A DNA stretch of 64,000 bases from an uncultured Massilia sp. (GCF_913773735.1 NZ_CAJYEB010000030.1:1-64000); one strand, 5' to 3'; shown: positions 46,399 through 56,845, counted from the stretch's first letter. Program-made: numbers and translations. Notes: a model not told the origin generated them from the sequence alone.

Positions 46399-48887
46399 GC
46401 GGCGGCCGCCTTCTCGAGTTCGCGCACCATGCGCGCCACCCGGTCGGCCAGCTTCTCGGTGCTGACCTTTTCGCGAAAGCGCGCCACCATCAGCGGAAAG
46501 CCGAACGGCGTGGCCCGCTTCACCTCGCCGAAGGCGATGCGCCGTCCGTGCAGGTCGACCAGCGTGTCGCGCAGGCGCGTCAGTTCCAGTTCCTGCTCCA
46601 GCACCTCGCGCTCGGCCTGGGTCAGCAGCAGGTTGCCGCTGTCGTGCTTGCGGAACACCTCGAAGAACAGCGAGGACGAGGCCTGCACCTGGCGCGTCGA
46701 CTTGTGCTGGCCGGGATAGCCCTGGAACACCAGCCCGGCGATGCGCGCCACTTCGCGGAAGCGCTGCTGCGACAACTGGGTCGCGTTCAGGCTGTCGAGC
46801 ACGTCCTCCAGCAGGCGTGCCGTGTCGAACAGGGCGACGTCGGCGCCGGTCGCGCCGGCGAAGGCCGCGGCCCAGTCGACCGGCTCCGGCGCCAGCAGCT
46901 CGAAGCCGTAGTCGTTCACGGCCACCGAAAAGGTGCTGGGCAGGATGCGTCCCACGCGGTAGGCCAGCAGCGAGGCCAGGCCGGTGTGCACCGAGCGGCC
47001 GGCGAACGGGTAGGCGAACAGGTGGTAGCCTTCGCGGCTCTTCATGCTTTCCACCACCAGCACGTCGCTGCCCGGCAGCGCCGACCAGCGTTCCTGCACC
47101 TCGAACAACGGCCGCAGCGCCTGCATCTCCGGCCCCTCGAAGCGGCCCTGGCTGGCCAGGCGCAGTTCCTCGCGCGCGGCGTGCGCCAGCTCGGCGCTGA
47201 GCGGGACCTTGCTGCCGCTCCAGCGGCTCACGGCCCCGCGTCCCGATTCCGAGCGCTTCACGAACGCGGTCATCTCGTGCACGCGCACCAGTTCCAGGAT
47301 GCGGCCGGAGAACAGGAAGCGGTCGCCCGGCTTCATGCGCCCGATGAAGGATTCCTCGACGGTGCCGATGCGCCCGCCGCTCACGTACTGCACCTTCATC
47401 TGCGCATCGGACACGATGGTGCCGATGCTCATGCGGTGGCGCCGGCCGATGGTCGCATCCGGCACGCGGTGCACGCCCGCCTCGTCCGGCAGCACGCGCC
47501 GGTATTCGGGATAGATGGTCAGGCTCTGGCCGCCGCGCGCGACGAAGTCCAGCGCCCACTGCCACTCCTGCGGCGTCAGGTTGCGGTAGGACCAGCTGGT
47601 GCGCACTTCCTCGTACAGCGCCTCGGACACGAAGCCGCCGCCCAGCGCGATCGTCACCAGGTGCTGCACCAGCACGTCGAAGGGTTTGTCGGGCGCGCGC
47701 CGCGCCTCGATGCGGTGCGCGGCGACGGCGCGCTTGACGGCCGCCGCCTCCAGCAGTTCCAGGCTGTGCGTGGGCACCAGCGTCACGCGCGACACGCGCC
47801 CCGGCGCATGGCCGCTGCGCCCGGCGCGCTGCAGGATGCGCGCGATGCCCTTGGCGCTGCCGATCTGCAGCACGCGCTCGACCGGCAGGAAATCGACGCC
47901 CAGGTCCAGGCTGGCGGTGCAGACCACGGCCTTGAGCTCGCCGCGTTTCAGGCCGGCCTCGACCCACTCGCGCACCTCGCGGTCGAGCGAGCCGTGGTGC
48001 AGCGCCACCACGCCGGCCCAGTCCGGGCGCGCCTCGATCAGGTGCTGGTACCACAGCTCCGCCTGCGGGCGCGTGTTGGTGAACACCAGCGTCGAGCCGT
48101 GCTGGTCGATCTCGTCGATCACCGGCTGCAGCATGGCCAGGCCCAGGTGGCCGGCCCAGGGAAAGCGCGAGGGATTGGGCGGCACCAGCGTGTCGACCAG
48201 GATCTGCTTCGTCAAGCCGCCCTCGACCACCACGCCCTGCGCCTCGCGGCCGCAGCCCAGCAGCACGTCGCGCGCCTCGTCCAGGTTGCCCATCGTGGCC
48301 GACACGCCCCACACGACCAGTTCCGGATTCCAGCGCCGCAGCCGCGCCAGCGCCAGCTGGACCTGCACGCCGCGCTTGCTGCCCATCAGCTCGTGCCACT
48401 CGTCGACGACGATCATGTCCAGGTGCTTGAACTGTTCGCGCGCGCCGGCGTGCGACAGCAGCAGCGACAGGCTTTCCGGCGTCGTCACCAGCGCGCCGGG
48501 CAGCTTGCGGGACTGGCGCGCGCGCTCGGCCGCCCCGGTGTCGCCGGTGCGCGCGCCGATGCTCCAGTCGTGGAAGGCGTCCGGATCGGCCGCCGCCAGT
48601 TCCGCGGCCGACACTTCCAGGGAACGCTGGGTATCGGCGGCCAGCGCGCGCATCGGCGTGAGCCACAGCACGCGCAGGCCGCCGTGGCGGCGGCGCGTGC
48701 GGCTGGCGCCGCGCAGCAGCGCCGCGAACCACACGGCGTAGGTCTTGCCGGCGCCGGTGTTCGCGTGCAGCAGCCCGGACTGTCCGGCCAGCGCCGCCTT
48801 CCAGACGGCGCGCTGGAACGGGAACACCTTCCAGCCGCGCGCCGCGAACCAGGCGTCGACGGCGCTTTCCGCCTGCGACTTGCTCAT
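46395..48887 (-). CDS. Ligase-associated DEXH helicase (Lhr-core type)
   Basis: An 830-residue superfamily-2 helicase. Walker A is GAGKT (45-49), motif II is DEWH (162-165), motif III is SATMGN and motif VI is QRAGRSGH. The Lhr-specific winged-helix and DUF4145-like regions follow ([30 protein letters not shown]). It matches the TIGR04121 ligase-associated helicase. It should unwind DNA 3'-5' with the ligase and nucleases. Its start overlaps the ligase stop by 4 bp. Confidence 0.92.
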   Translation of the reverse strand: MSKSQAESAVDAWFAARGWKVFPFQRAVWKAALAGQSGLLHANTGAGKTYAVWFAALLRGASRTRRRHGGLRVLWLTPMRALAADTQRSLEVSAAELAAADPDAFHDWSIGARTGDTGAAERARQSRKLPGALVTTPESLSLLLSHAGAREQFKHLDMIVVDEWHELMGSKRGVQVQLALARLRRWNPELVVWGVSATMGNLDEARDVLLGCGREAQGVVVEGGLTKQILVDTLVPPNPSRFPWAGHLGLAMLQPVIDEIDQHGSTLVFTNTRPQAELWYQHLIEARPDWAGVVALHHGSLDREVREWVEAGLKRGELKAVVCTASLDLGVDFLPVERVLQIGSAKGIARILQRAGRSGHAPGRVSRVTLVPTHSLELLEAAAVKRAVAAHRIEARRAPDKPFDVLVQHLVTIALGGGFVSEALYEEVRTSWSYRNLTPQEWQWALDFVARGGQSLTIYPEYRRVLPDEAGVHRVPDATIGRRHRMSIGTIVSDAQMKVQYVSGGRIGTVEESFIGRMKPGDRFLFSGRILELVRVHEMTAFVKRSESGRGAVSRWSGSKVPLSAELAHAAREELRLASQGRFEGPEMQALRPLFEVQERWSALPGSDVLVVESMKSREGYHLFAYPFAGRSVHTGLASLLAYRVGRILPSTFSVAVNDYGFELLAPEPVDWAAAFAGATGADVALFDTARLLEDVLDSLNATQLSQQRFREVARIAGLVFQGYPGQHKSTRQVQASSSLFFEVFRKHDSGNLLLTQAEREVLEQELELTRLRDTLVDLHGRRIAFGEVKRATPFGFPLMVARFREKVSTEKLADRVARMVRELEKAAAA

Positions 48888-50536
48888 GCCGCCACCCCGC
48901 TCCCGTCGGCGCCCGCGGCTTCCAGCAGGCCCTTCAGGGTATCGAGCGTGTCGGCCTCCTCCACCGTCTTGTCGTCGCGCCGGCGCAGGATGCGCGGGAA
49001 GCGCACGGCGATGCCGGCCTTGTGGCGCGTGGACAGGGCGATGCCCTCGAAGCCGATCTCGAACACCATGGTCGGCCTGACCGAGCGCACCGGCCCGAAC
49101 TTCTCGATCGTGGTCTTGCGGATCGCATTGTCGACCTTGGCGATCTCGGCGTCGGTCAGGCCGGAATAGGCTTTGGCGAAGGGCACCAGGCGGCGCTCGT
49201 CGCCCTCGCCGTCCCAGACGGCGAAGGTGTAGTCGGTGTACAGCGAGGCGCGCCGGCCGCTGCCGGCCTGGGCATAGATCAGCACCGCGTCCACCGCGTA
49301 CGGGTCGACCTTCCACTTCCACCAGGTGCCGACGTCCTTGGTGCGGCCCACGCCGTACTGCGCGTCGCGCGCCTTGATCATCATGCCCTCGACGCCGCGC
49401 GCGCGCGATTCGGCGCGCAGCGCGCCCAGGTCGTCCCAGCTGTCGGCCGTGACCAGGGGCGAGATGCGCAGCCGCGGCTGGGCGGCGCCGGTGACCAGCG
49501 TTTCCAGCAGTGCGCGGCGCTCGTGCTGCGGCAGGCCGCGGATGTCGACGCCGTCCAGCTCCAGCAGGTCGTAGGCCAGCAGCACGGCCGGCAGCTCGGC
49601 CAGCAATTTCGCGGACAGCGTCTTGCGGCCGATGCGCTTCTGCAGGTCGGCGAACGGCGCCGGCGCGTCGCCGTCCAGCCACACCAGCACTTCGCCGTCG
49701 ACCACGGTCCCTTCGGGCAGCGGCAGCGCGGCGAGTTCCGGGAAGCGTTCGGTGATCAGGTCCTCGCCGCGCGACCACAGGAAGTTCTGGCCGCCGCGCC
49801 GCACCAGCTGGGCGCGGATGCCGTCGTACTTCCACTCGACCTGCCAGTCGCCCATGTCGCCCAGCGCGCCCGGCTCGCCCTGCAGCTGGTGCGCCAGGAA
49901 GAAGGGATAGGGCTGGCCGCCGCGCAGCTTGTGCTCGTCGTCGGACTGGGCCGCGATCAGTTGCAGGAAGCCGGCGGCGGTCGGCTTGACGCGGCCGTCG
50001 GTCCAGCCCATCAGGCGCTGGGCGATCAGCTTGGCGTCGACGGCGGCGATGTTCGCCAGCGCGCGCGTGACCAGCAGCTTCGAGACGCCGACGCGAAAGC
50101 CGCCGCCGATCAGCTTGACGAACAGGAAGCGCTCGCGCCAGGTCAGCTCGTCCCAGTAGTCGAACAGCGCCGCGCGGATCGTGCCCGGATCGGCGCCGCG
50201 CAACGGGCCGATGCGCTCTTCCATCCAGGTGGCCAGGCCGACGTCGCCGTGGCGCTTCGGCGCCGGCAGGATGTGGGCGATGGTCTCGGCCATGTCGCCC
50301 ACGGCCGCATAGGATTCGTCGAACAGCCACTCGTCCAGGCCGGCGTATTCGATGGCGAACTGGCGCAGCAGCTTGCTCGGCACGGCCTGGCGCGGCTTGC
50401 CGCCGGCCAGGAAGTACACGGCCCAGGCGGCGTTCTCGGGCGCCGCCTGGCTGAAGTAGTTCTGCAGCGCGTCGAGCTTGCGGTTGGTGGCGGTGGTTTC
50501 GTCGAGGTCGGCGTACAGGCGGGCGAATTCACGCAT
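48884..50536 (-). CDS. ATP-dependent DNA ligase
   Basis: A 550-residue ligase of the ATP-dependent type seen in archaea and some bacteria. An N-terminal helical DNA-binding domain (about 1-210) precedes the adenylation domain. Nucleotidyl lysine K236 lies in [30 protein letters not shown] and [17 protein letters not shown] are the later motifs. An OB fold ends with [12 protein letters not shown]. This is distinct from the essential NAD-dependent LigA. It overlaps the exonuclease gene by 8 bp and the helicase gene by 4 bp. Confidence 0.94.
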   Translation of the reverse strand: MREFARLYADLDETTATNRKLDALQNYFSQAAPENAAWAVYFLAGGKPRQAVPSKLLRQFAIEYAGLDEWLFDESYAAVGDMAETIAHILPAPKRHGDVGLATWMEERIGPLRGADPGTIRAALFDYWDELTWRERFLFVKLIGGGFRVGVSKLLVTRALANIAAVDAKLIAQRLMGWTDGRVKPTAAGFLQLIAAQSDDEHKLRGGQPYPFFLAHQLQGEPGALGDMGDWQVEWKYDGIRAQLVRRGGQNFLWSRGEDLITERFPELAALPLPEGTVVDGEVLVWLDGDAPAPFADLQKRIGRKTLSAKLLAELPAVLLAYDLLELDGVDIRGLPQHERRALLETLVTGAAQPRLRISPLVTADSWDDLGALRAESRARGVEGMMIKARDAQYGVGRTKDVGTWWKWKVDPYAVDAVLIYAQAGSGRRASLYTDYTFAVWDGEGDERRLVPFAKAYSGLTDAEIAKVDNAIRKTTIEKFGPVRSVRPTMVFEIGFEGIALSTRHKAGIAVRFPRILRRRDDKTVEEADTLDTLKGLLEAAGADGSGVAA

Positions 50537-51575
50537 CGGGCGCCTCCCCTGCCTCCTGCCCCTCCTGCACGGGGGCGGCGACCGCCTCGTCGTCCTCCTC
50601 GCCGTATTCGGTGTCGAAGGCCTTGGCGTCCAGCCCGATCTGGCACAGCCAGCGCACCATCACGGGAATCGCGCCGTGGGTCACGACCACCTGCTGGGCG
50701 CCGGTGGCGTGAATCGCTTCCAGCAGGCCCGGCCAGTCGGCATGATCCGACAGCACGAAGCCGCGGTCGACGCCGCGCCGGCGGCGCGCGCCGCGCAGCA
50801 GCATCCAGCCGCTGGCGAAGGCGTCGCTGTAGTCGCCGAAGCGGCGCGTCCAGGTCGAGCCGGCGGCCGAGGGCGGCGCCAGCACCAGCGCCGTCCTGAG
50901 GTCGGCCTTGTCGGTCTCGCTGACCAGTTGCGTGGGCGGCAGCGGCACGCCGCCCTCGCGGTACACGCGGTTCAGGGGTTCGACGGCGCCGTGGCAGACG
51001 ATCGGGCCGATCGACGGATCCAGGCCGGAGAGCAGGCGCTGGGCCTTGCCGAAGGCATAGGCGTACAGCACGCTGGTGCGGCCTTCGTCGGCATTGCGGC
51101 GCCACCAGCGGTTGATCTCGTCGAACACTTCCTGCTGCGGATCCCAGCGGTAGATCGGCAGGCCGAACGTGGATTCGGTGATGAAGCTGTGGCAGCGCAC
51201 CGGCTCGAACGGCGCGCAGGTGGCGTCCGGCTCGACCTTGTAGTCGCCCGACGCGACCCAGACCTCGCCCTCGTGTTCCATGCGCACCTGGGCCGAGCCG
51301 AGCACGTGCCCGGCCGGGTGCAGCGAGATCGCCACGCCGTTGTGCACGACGCGCTCCCCGTAGTCGACGCCGTCGATGTGGATGTCGGCGCCCAGGCGCG
51401 ACTTCAGGATGCCGACGCTCTGGCGCGCGGCCAGGTAGTGGCGGTGGCCCCAGCGCGCGTGGTCGCCGTGCGCATGGGTGATGACGGCGCGGTCGACCGG
51501 GCGCCAGGGATCGATGTAGAACCCGCCGGGGACGCAGTACAGCCCCTCCTTGCGCACCACCACCATGTCGCTCAT
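50529..51575 (-). CDS. Ligase-associated MBL/beta-CASP exonuclease
   Basis: A 348-residue metallo-beta-lactamase fold nuclease. Motifs are THAHGDHARWG, the HPAGHVLGSAQV segment, ASGDYK and a late FVLSDHADWPG. It fits the TIGR04122 ligase-associated exonuclease group. The C-terminus is acidic ([26 protein letters not shown]) and may be a protein-binding tail. ATG 51575 overlaps the RecQ stop by 4 bp. Confidence 0.9.
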   Translation of the reverse strand: MSDMVVVRKEGLYCVPGGFYIDPWRPVDRAVITHAHGDHARWGHRHYLAARQSVGILKSRLGADIHIDGVDYGERVVHNGVAISLHPAGHVLGSAQVRMEHEGEVWVASGDYKVEPDATCAPFEPVRCHSFITESTFGLPIYRWDPQQEVFDEINRWWRRNADEGRTSVLYAYAFGKAQRLLSGLDPSIGPIVCHGAVEPLNRVYREGGVPLPPTQLVSETDKADLRTALVLAPPSAAGSTWTRRFGDYSDAFASGWMLLRGARRRRGVDRGFVLSDHADWPGLLEAIHATGAQQVVVTHGAIPVMVRWLCQIGLDAKAFDTEYGEEDDEAVAAPVQEGQEAGEAPDA

Positions 51576-53314
51576 GCGCTGCCTTTCTTGCGGCCGCCCT
51601 TGCCTTTCGCGGGCTTGACGAAGCCGGCCAGGAACGAACGGCGTTCGCCGTCCGGGAAGTCGATCGTGACCTGCTCGCCGGCCACGGCCGCCACCACGCC
51701 CTGGCCGTATTTCGCCACCTTCACGCACGCGCCGGGGGCGAACGCGGGTTGCGCGGCCGCCGATTCGGGCACGCGGTCGAACTCGTCGTCGCGGATCTCG
51801 ACGTCGTCGAGGAGCACGGCGCTCGGCGGATTCAGGCAGTTGTCGCAGCGGCAGCACTTCTCGAAGCCTTCGACCTCGTCGCCGAAATGGTCGAGCAGCA
51901 GCTTCCAGCGGCAGAAGCCGCTGACGGCGTAGGCCACCATCTGTTCCAGCGCCTCGCGGTCGCGTTCCTGCTTGCGGCGGTAGACCTCGGCCATCGCCGT
52001 GAACAGGCTGTCCTTCGGCGCGACCTGCGTCGTCAGCCAGGCCAGCTTGCGGTTCTGGCGCAACAGCCGCGCATCCTTCATCAGCTTGAGGCAGACCTTC
52101 AGGTGCGGGCCGGCCAGGTCGTCCATGGCGTCCTCGACCCTGGCCGGGGTCGCCTCGCCTTCCTCGCACAGCGCGCGCACGGCGGTATAGACGGCGCGGA
52201 TCTCGTCCGCCGCCGGGTAGTGCTTGACGAGGAAGAACTGCTGCACGCGCTTGTCGTCCTGCAGGAACAGCAGCGTGCAGTCGGCATCCTTGCCGTCGCG
52301 CCCGGCGCGGCCGGATTCCTGGTAGTAGGCCTCGAGGTTGGCCGGGATCTGCAGGTGGATCACGAAGCGCGTGTCGGGCTTGTCGATGCCCATGCCGAAC
52401 GCATTGGTCGCCACCATCACGCGCCGCGCGCCCGCCATGAACAGGTCCTGGTTCGTCTTGCGCTCGGCGGCCGGCAGCTTGCCGTGGTAGAGCGTGACCG
52501 ATTCGCCGGCCTCCTCCAGCAGCGCGTGCAGTTCCTCGGCCGCCTTGACGGTGGCCGCGTAGACGATGCCGGTGCCAGCGGTGTCGCGCACGAGGCGCCG
52601 GGCTTCCTCCAGCTTTTGCGCGGCGTTCGTCACCTGCAGCACGCGGTAGCGCAGGTTGGGGCGGTAGACGCCCGTATTGACGACGTGCATGCGCGACCGG
52701 TTCAGCTGGCGGCCGATGTCTTCCACCACCTCCTCGGTGGCCGTCGCCGTCAGCGCCAGCACGGGCGGGCGGCCGATGGCGTCGATGACGCCCGCCATCT
52801 CGAGGTAGGCCGGGCGGAAGTCATGGCCCCATTGCGAGATGCAGTGCGCCTCGTCGACGGCCACCAGCACGACCCTGACGTCCTTGAGCACGGCCACGAA
52901 GTCGGGCTGCGTCAGGCGCTCGGGCGTGCAGAACACGATCTCGCAGCGCTGGTCCGCGATGGCGGACAGCGCCGCGCGTTCCTCGTCGCCGGACAGGCTG
53001 CTGTTGACCTGCACGGCGCGGATGCCCATGGCCTCGAGCTTGCCGAGTTGGTCCTTCATGAGGGAAATCAGCGGCGAGACGACGATGGTCATGCCGCCCA
53101 GCAGGCGGGCGGGAATCTGGTAGCACAGCGACTTGCCGCTGCCGGTGGGCATGATGGCCAGCGTGTCCTTGCCGTCGAGGACGCTGTCGATCACGCGTTG
53201 CTGGCCATCGCGCAGGCGTTCGATGCCGAAGACGCCGTGCAGCAGGCGACGGATGGCGTTGCGGCGTACCGCAAGCACGCCTTTATGGAGGAGTTTGGGG
53301 TCGTGGGTCGTCAT
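51572..53314 (-). CDS. RecQ-family ATP-dependent DNA helicase
   Basis: A 580-residue helicase heading the repair operon. Walker A is MPTGSGKSLCYQIP, motif II is DEAH (VAVDEAHCISQWGHDFRP) and motif VI is QESGRAGRDGK. The RecQ zinc-binding region has the CRCDNC cluster. There is no HRDC domain; instead a KOW/Tudor-like segment sits near the end (CVKVAKYGQGVVAAVAGEQVTIDFPDGERRSFL), followed by a basic tail. It is therefore RecQ-like but not the canonical recQ. It is translationally coupled to the exonuclease gene by ATGA. Confidence 0.92.
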   Translation of the reverse strand: MTTHDPKLLHKGVLAVRRNAIRRLLHGVFGIERLRDGQQRVIDSVLDGKDTLAIMPTGSGKSLCYQIPARLLGGMTIVVSPLISLMKDQLGKLEAMGIRAVQVNSSLSGDEERAALSAIADQRCEIVFCTPERLTQPDFVAVLKDVRVVLVAVDEAHCISQWGHDFRPAYLEMAGVIDAIGRPPVLALTATATEEVVEDIGRQLNRSRMHVVNTGVYRPNLRYRVLQVTNAAQKLEEARRLVRDTAGTGIVYAATVKAAEELHALLEEAGESVTLYHGKLPAAERKTNQDLFMAGARRVMVATNAFGMGIDKPDTRFVIHLQIPANLEAYYQESGRAGRDGKDADCTLLFLQDDKRVQQFFLVKHYPAADEIRAVYTAVRALCEEGEATPARVEDAMDDLAGPHLKVCLKLMKDARLLRQNRKLAWLTTQVAPKDSLFTAMAEVYRRKQERDREALEQMVAYAVSGFCRWKLLLDHFGDEVEGFEKCCRCDNCLNPPSAVLLDDVEIRDDEFDRVPESAAAQPAFAPGACVKVAKYGQGVVAAVAGEQVTIDFPDGERRSFLAGFVKPAKGKGGRKKGSA

Positions 53315-53543
53315 GGTGATCCCACTCTAAGCGCGAGCACAGCAGCACGCCATAGGACGCAACCTACACGCGCCGTAGGAAGCCAACCATCGGGCCGCGC
53401 CAAGGATCAGACAGGAGGACGAGGCTTACTCCTACAAGGTCACGGAATTCCAGCCGATAGTTTCCCGACAGCACACAAAATAAGATGACACCATCATCGC
53501 TGCAAACACAACATACCCATCACGAAAGCGCCCGGAGGCCACC
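53315..53543. promoter_or_regulatory. Upstream region of the RecQ-led operon, with ACTCCTAC motif
   Basis: 229 bp between the divergent RecQ gene (minus) and a small ORF (plus). It contains ACTCCTAC at 53428-53435 (the exact TACTCCT form) and a run of A-rich sequence near 53471-53515. It should hold the operon promoter on the minus strand. No exact SOS box (CTGT-N8-ACAG) was found here, so LexA control of the repair operon is not supported. Confidence 0.5.
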
Positions 53544-53663
53544 ATGACCCGCATCACACCGAAAGCCTGGACTGCACTGCATGTGGCCGTGACCGGCCTC
53601 GCCACGTGGCTCATCTGCAATACCGAAGCCCTGGGCGGCGTTCCCCCGCTGTTCTTCCATTGA
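53544..53663 (+). CDS. Putative 39-residue small protein
   Basis: Short frame starting at ATG 53544 with a near-perfect ribosome binding site (GGAGG 5 bp upstream) and ending TGA 53663. The product is MTRITPKAWTALHVAVTGLA followed by TWLICNTEALGGVPPLFFH, with one hydrophobic stretch (residues about 10-26) that could span or associate with the membrane. The codon composition is GC-rich but fits a coding frame. I do not recognise it. Translation is inferred only from the ribosome binding site. Confidence 0.45.
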   Translation: MTRITPKAWTALHVAVTGLATWLICNTEALGGVPPLFFH

Positions 53664-53826
53664 CCGGGCGGGGGCAGTGTAGCACTTTGCCGGGCAGTGC
53701 CGTTCCGGCAGCCGGCCAAGCGTGCGCCGTGCCCGTTGCGCCATGGATGGAAAGACATGATTGTTACAAATTGGCAGTTGAAAAACTATCAACAGGAGCG
53801 CATACCAACAGCAGGAGGACTCGACC

Positions 53827-54252
53827 ATGAAGTACGCCCTGCTCAATGATGAAGATGCGGCTTCGCGCCGCCACAGCGCCACCTTGCTCAAGTCGCTCGG
53901 CTATACGGTGGCCGAGACCGGGACGGCCGCTGCCGCCCTGAACGCGACCCGGGCGCTGCGCTTCGACGTGATCCTGACCGCGCAGACCCATGGCGACGGC
54001 GACCGCCGCGCCCTGCCTGGGGAATTGATGCGCCTCGCGCCCCGCACGCCGACCATCCTGCTGGTGCCGCACGACGGTCCGCTGCCGCCGCAATACCGCA
54101 GCTTCAGCGGCACCGTCACCAAGCCGGTCACGGTACGTGCGCTGCGCCATGCGCTCGAATTCGGCCTGGACGGCAGCGGCGCGCTGCCGGTCCCGCCGCC
54201 GCCCCGGCACGAGCGCCGCCACAACGGCCAGCGCCGCAGCAGGCCGCGCTGA
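53827..54252 (+). CDS. Degenerate receiver-domain protein (pseudo-receiver)
   Basis: A 141-residue CheY-like fold. The acidic start NDEDA (D8-D10) and the terminal K99-P100 (TKPVT) are kept. The position of the phospho-acceptor (strand 3, RFDVILTAQTHGDGD) appears to be Ala52, and the Thr/Ser switch position is also changed. It is thus unlikely to be phosphorylated in the usual way. A Pro/Arg-rich basic tail follows (ALPVPPPPRHERRHNGQRRSRPR). AGGAGG-type sequence (CAGGAGGAC) precedes ATG 53827. It is isolated from any kinase gene. Confidence 0.75.
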   Translation: MKYALLNDEDAASRRHSATLLKSLGYTVAETGTAAAALNATRALRFDVILTAQTHGDGDRRALPGELMRLAPRTPTILLVPHDGPLPPQYRSFSGTVTKPVTVRALRHALEFGLDGSGALPVPPPPRHERRHNGQRRSRPR

Positions 54253-54306
54253 GCGAAAACCGCTGTACCAGGCGCCGCCCGACGCAAAAACTATCATCCC
54301 GGCGCG

Positions 54307-54419
54307 GAAACACGTCGCCACGGCACAGGAAACACGTCGCCCCGGCGCAGGCCGGGGCCCAATTCCCAAGCGCTACGACAGCGCGAAAAAATCGGACCCC
54401 GGCCTGCGCCGGGGCGACG
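54307..54419. repeat. Intergenic repeat: long inverted repeat plus a 22-bp tandem duplication
   Basis: Left arm 54335-54357 and right arm 54397-54419 are perfect 23-bp inverted repeats, separated by 39 bp. Their core GCCCCGGCGCAGGCCGGGG is itself nearly palindromic. Upstream, 54307-54328 and 54329-54350 are a 22-bp tandem duplication with a few mismatches that overlaps the left arm. It lies between the pseudo-receiver and ahpF genes, which converge, so it may also act as a transcription stop. Confidence 0.8.
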
Positions 54420-54448
54420 GTGCTACCTTCCCTCCTGCTTTCCTGCCC

Positions 54449-56026
54449 TTACGCCGACTCGACCGCCACCGGCATGCGGATCAGGTAGTCGAAGGCCGAC
54501 AGCGCCGCCTTCGCGCCCTCGCCCGCCGCGATCACGATCTGCTTGAACGGCGTCGTGGTCGCGTCGCCCGCGGCGAACACGCCCGGGATGTTGGTGCGGC
54601 CGTGGGCGTCGACGATGATCTCGCCGAAGCGCGACAGTTCCACCGTGCCCTTCAGGAACTCGGTGTTCGGCACCAGGCCGATCTGGACGAACACGCCGGC
54701 CAGGGGCACGTGGTGGTCGGCGCCCGTCAGGCGGTCCTTGAACCCGATGCCATTCACTTTCTTGCCGTCGCCGGTGATCTCGGTGGTCTGCGCGTTCGTG
54801 TGGACGGTCACGTTCGGCAGGCTTTCCAGCTTGTTGACCAGCACGGCGTCGGCCTTCAGCTGGCTGGCGAATTCCAGCAGCGTCACGTGCTCGACGATAC
54901 CGGCCAGGTCGATCGCCGCTTCCACGCCCGAGTTGCCGCCGCCGATCACCGCCACGCGCTTGCCCTTGTACAGCGGGCCGTCGCAGTGCGGGCAGTAGTT
55001 GACGCCGGCGTTCTTGTATTCCTGCTCGCCCGGCACGTTGACGTTCCTCCAGCGCGCGCCGGTCGACAGGATCACGGTGCTCGACTTCAGCGAGCCGCCG
55101 TTGGCGAAGCGCACCTCGACCAGTTCGCCGGGGGCGGACGGCGCGATGATCTGCGCGGCTTCCTGCTGGGTCATCACGTCGACGCCGTAGTGGCGCACCT
55201 GGGCTTCCAGCGCGGCCGAGAATTTCGGGCCGTCGGTTTCCAGCACCGAGATGTAGTTCTCGATCGACATGGTGTCGTTCACCTGGCCTCCCATGCGGCC
55301 GGTGGCGACGCCGGTGCGGATGCCCTTGCGGGCCGCGTACACGGCGGCGGCCGAGCCGGCCGGGCCGCCGCCGACGATCAGCACGTCGTACGGGTCCTTG
55401 GCATTGAGCTTGGCGGCGTCGCGGGCGCCGGCGCCGGTGTCGAGCTTGGCGACGATCTCCTCGATCATCATGCGGCCCGAACCGAACAGTTCGCCGTTCA
55501 GGAACACCATCGGCACGGCCATCACCTGGCGCGCTTCCACTTCCTTCTGGTAGGCGCCGCCTTCGATCACGGTCGTCCTGACCTTCGGGTTCAGGATGGC
55601 CATCAGCGACAGCGCCTGCACCACGTCCGGGCAGTTATGGCAGGTCAGCGACATGTACATCTCGAAATCGTACTCGCCGTCGAGCGCGCGGATGGCGTCG
55701 ATGACTTCCGGATCGACCTTGGGCGGGTGGCCGCCGGTCCACAGCAGGGCCAGCACCAGCGAGGTGAATTCGTGGCCCAGCGGCAGGCCGGCGAAGCGCA
55801 GGTGCATGTCGGTGCCGGCGCGCTGCAGCGAGAACGAGGGCTTGCGGGCGTCGTTGCCGTCGTAGCGCACGCTGATCTTGTCGGCGCGCAGGCCCTGGAT
55901 GGTATCGAGCAGTTCGCGGGTCTGGCGCGAGGTCTCGCCGTCGTCCAGCGACGCGACGATCTCGAACGGTTGCTGCACGCGTTGCAGGTAGGCGCCCAGC
56001 TGGGTCTTCATATCTTGGTCGAGCAT
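54449..56026 (-). CDS. ahpF: Alkyl hydroperoxide reductase subunit F
   Basis: A 525-residue flavoprotein disulfide reductase that reduces AhpC using NADH. The N-terminal double-thioredoxin domain carries C129/C132 (CHNC). FAD binding GGGPAGSA is at 219-226, the redox pair C345/C348 is CPHC, and NAD(P)-binding GGGNSG is at 362-367. I start it at ATG 56026 (AAAGGA 9 bp upstream), not the long frame to 56188. It lies 255 bp after ahpC, so it may be separately transcribed. Confidence 0.95.
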   Translation of the reverse strand: MLDQDMKTQLGAYLQRVQQPFEIVASLDDGETSRQTRELLDTIQGLRADKISVRYDGNDARKPSFSLQRAGTDMHLRFAGLPLGHEFTSLVLALLWTGGHPPKVDPEVIDAIRALDGEYDFEMYMSLTCHNCPDVVQALSLMAILNPKVRTTVIEGGAYQKEVEARQVMAVPMVFLNGELFGSGRMMIEEIVAKLDTGAGARDAAKLNAKDPYDVLIVGGGPAGSAAAVYAARKGIRTGVATGRMGGQVNDTMSIENYISVLETDGPKFSAALEAQVRHYGVDVMTQQEAAQIIAPSAPGELVEVRFANGGSLKSSTVILSTGARWRNVNVPGEQEYKNAGVNYCPHCDGPLYKGKRVAVIGGGNSGVEAAIDLAGIVEHVTLLEFASQLKADAVLVNKLESLPNVTVHTNAQTTEITGDGKKVNGIGFKDRLTGADHHVPLAGVFVQIGLVPNTEFLKGTVELSRFGEIIVDAHGRTNIPGVFAAGDATTTPFKQIVIAAGEGAKAALSAFDYLIRMPVAVESA

Positions 56027-56281
56027 GTTCGTTTCCTTTAGGCGTAAGTGGTCCATACGGGCGAGGTGGGGCCTCGACGCATCAATCAAAGTAGACAATC
56101 TGGGGTGAATCTCAACAAAATCGACTAGTTTGATCGCCTGCCAGGCCAATGGCGGGATCGTGCGACGTCGGGCGCAGGGCGGGGACACCGGCGGCCCGCC
56201 CCGCGGAGGCGGACGGCCGATGCCTGGTACTACGATGCTGCCGCTGCGGGCCGACCGGTTCGGCCCGCAGGTGGTCGATCC
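56027..56281. other. ahpC-ahpF intergenic region (255 bp)
   Basis: Contains an 11-bp perfect stem CTGCGGGCCGA / TCGGCCCGCAG (56244-56270), just after the ahpC stop, without a T-tract. Nothing resembling a gene. The rest should hold any ahpF promoter. Confidence 0.5.
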
Positions 56282-56845
56282 TTAGATCTTGCCGACCAGG
56301 TCCAGCGACGGCTTCAGGGTTTCGGCGCCTTCGTTCCACTTGGCCGGGCAGACTTCGCCCGGGTGCGACGCGACGTACTGGGCAGCCTTGACCTTGCGCA
56401 TCAGTTCCGATGCGTCGCGGCCGATGCCGTTGTCGTGCACTTCCATGACCTTGATCTGGCCTTCCGGATTGATCACGAAGGTGCCGCGCAGCGCCATGCC
56501 TTCTTCTTCGATCATGACTTCGAAGTTGCGGGCCAGGATGCCGGTCGGGTCGCCGATCAGCGGGTAGTTGACCTTCTTGATCGCTTCCGAGGTGTCATGC
56601 CATGCCTTGTGCGCGAAATGGCTGTCGGTCGACACGCCGTACACGTTCACGCCCATCTTCGCGAACTCCGGCTGGAAAGCAGCCAGGTCTTCCAGTTCGG
56701 TCGGGCAGACGAAGGTGAAGTCGGCCGGGTAGAACATCAGGACCGACCAGGTGCCCTTGAAGTCGGCTTCGGTCAGGTCGACGAACTTGCCGTCGTGGTA
56801 GGCGGTTGCTTTGAACGGTTTGATCGTGCTGTTGATGAGGGACAT
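56282..56845 (-). CDS. ahpC: Alkyl hydroperoxide reductase subunit C (peroxiredoxin)
   Basis: A 187-residue typical 2-Cys peroxiredoxin that reduces H2O2 and organic peroxides. Peroxidatic C47 is in FVCPTE and the resolving Cys is C166 (EVCPAKW). The catalytic Thr/Arg environment and the family length are intact. AAGGAA lies upstream of ATG 56845. A possible -10 (TATAGT) and an inverted repeat lie further upstream. OxyR control is likely from the family but not proven here. Confidence 0.97.
   Translation of the reverse strand: MSLINSTIKPFKATAYHDGKFVDLTEADFKGTWSVLMFYPADFTFVCPTELEDLAAFQPEFAKMGVNVYGVSTDSHFAHKAWHDTSEAIKKVNYPLIGDPTGILARNFEVMIEEEGMALRGTFVINPEGQIKVMEVHDNGIGRDASELMRKVKAAQYVASHPGEVCPAKWNEGAETLKPSLDLVGKI

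Noticed and set aside
53315..53543. SOS box controlling the RecQ-led repair operon
   Set aside because: No CTGT-N8-ACAG match was found, although the lexA box elsewhere shows what the consensus should look like.
56244..56270. Terminator after ahpC
   Set aside because: The stem is perfect but no T-tract follows on the minus strand. It was kept only as a hairpin in the intergenic entry.
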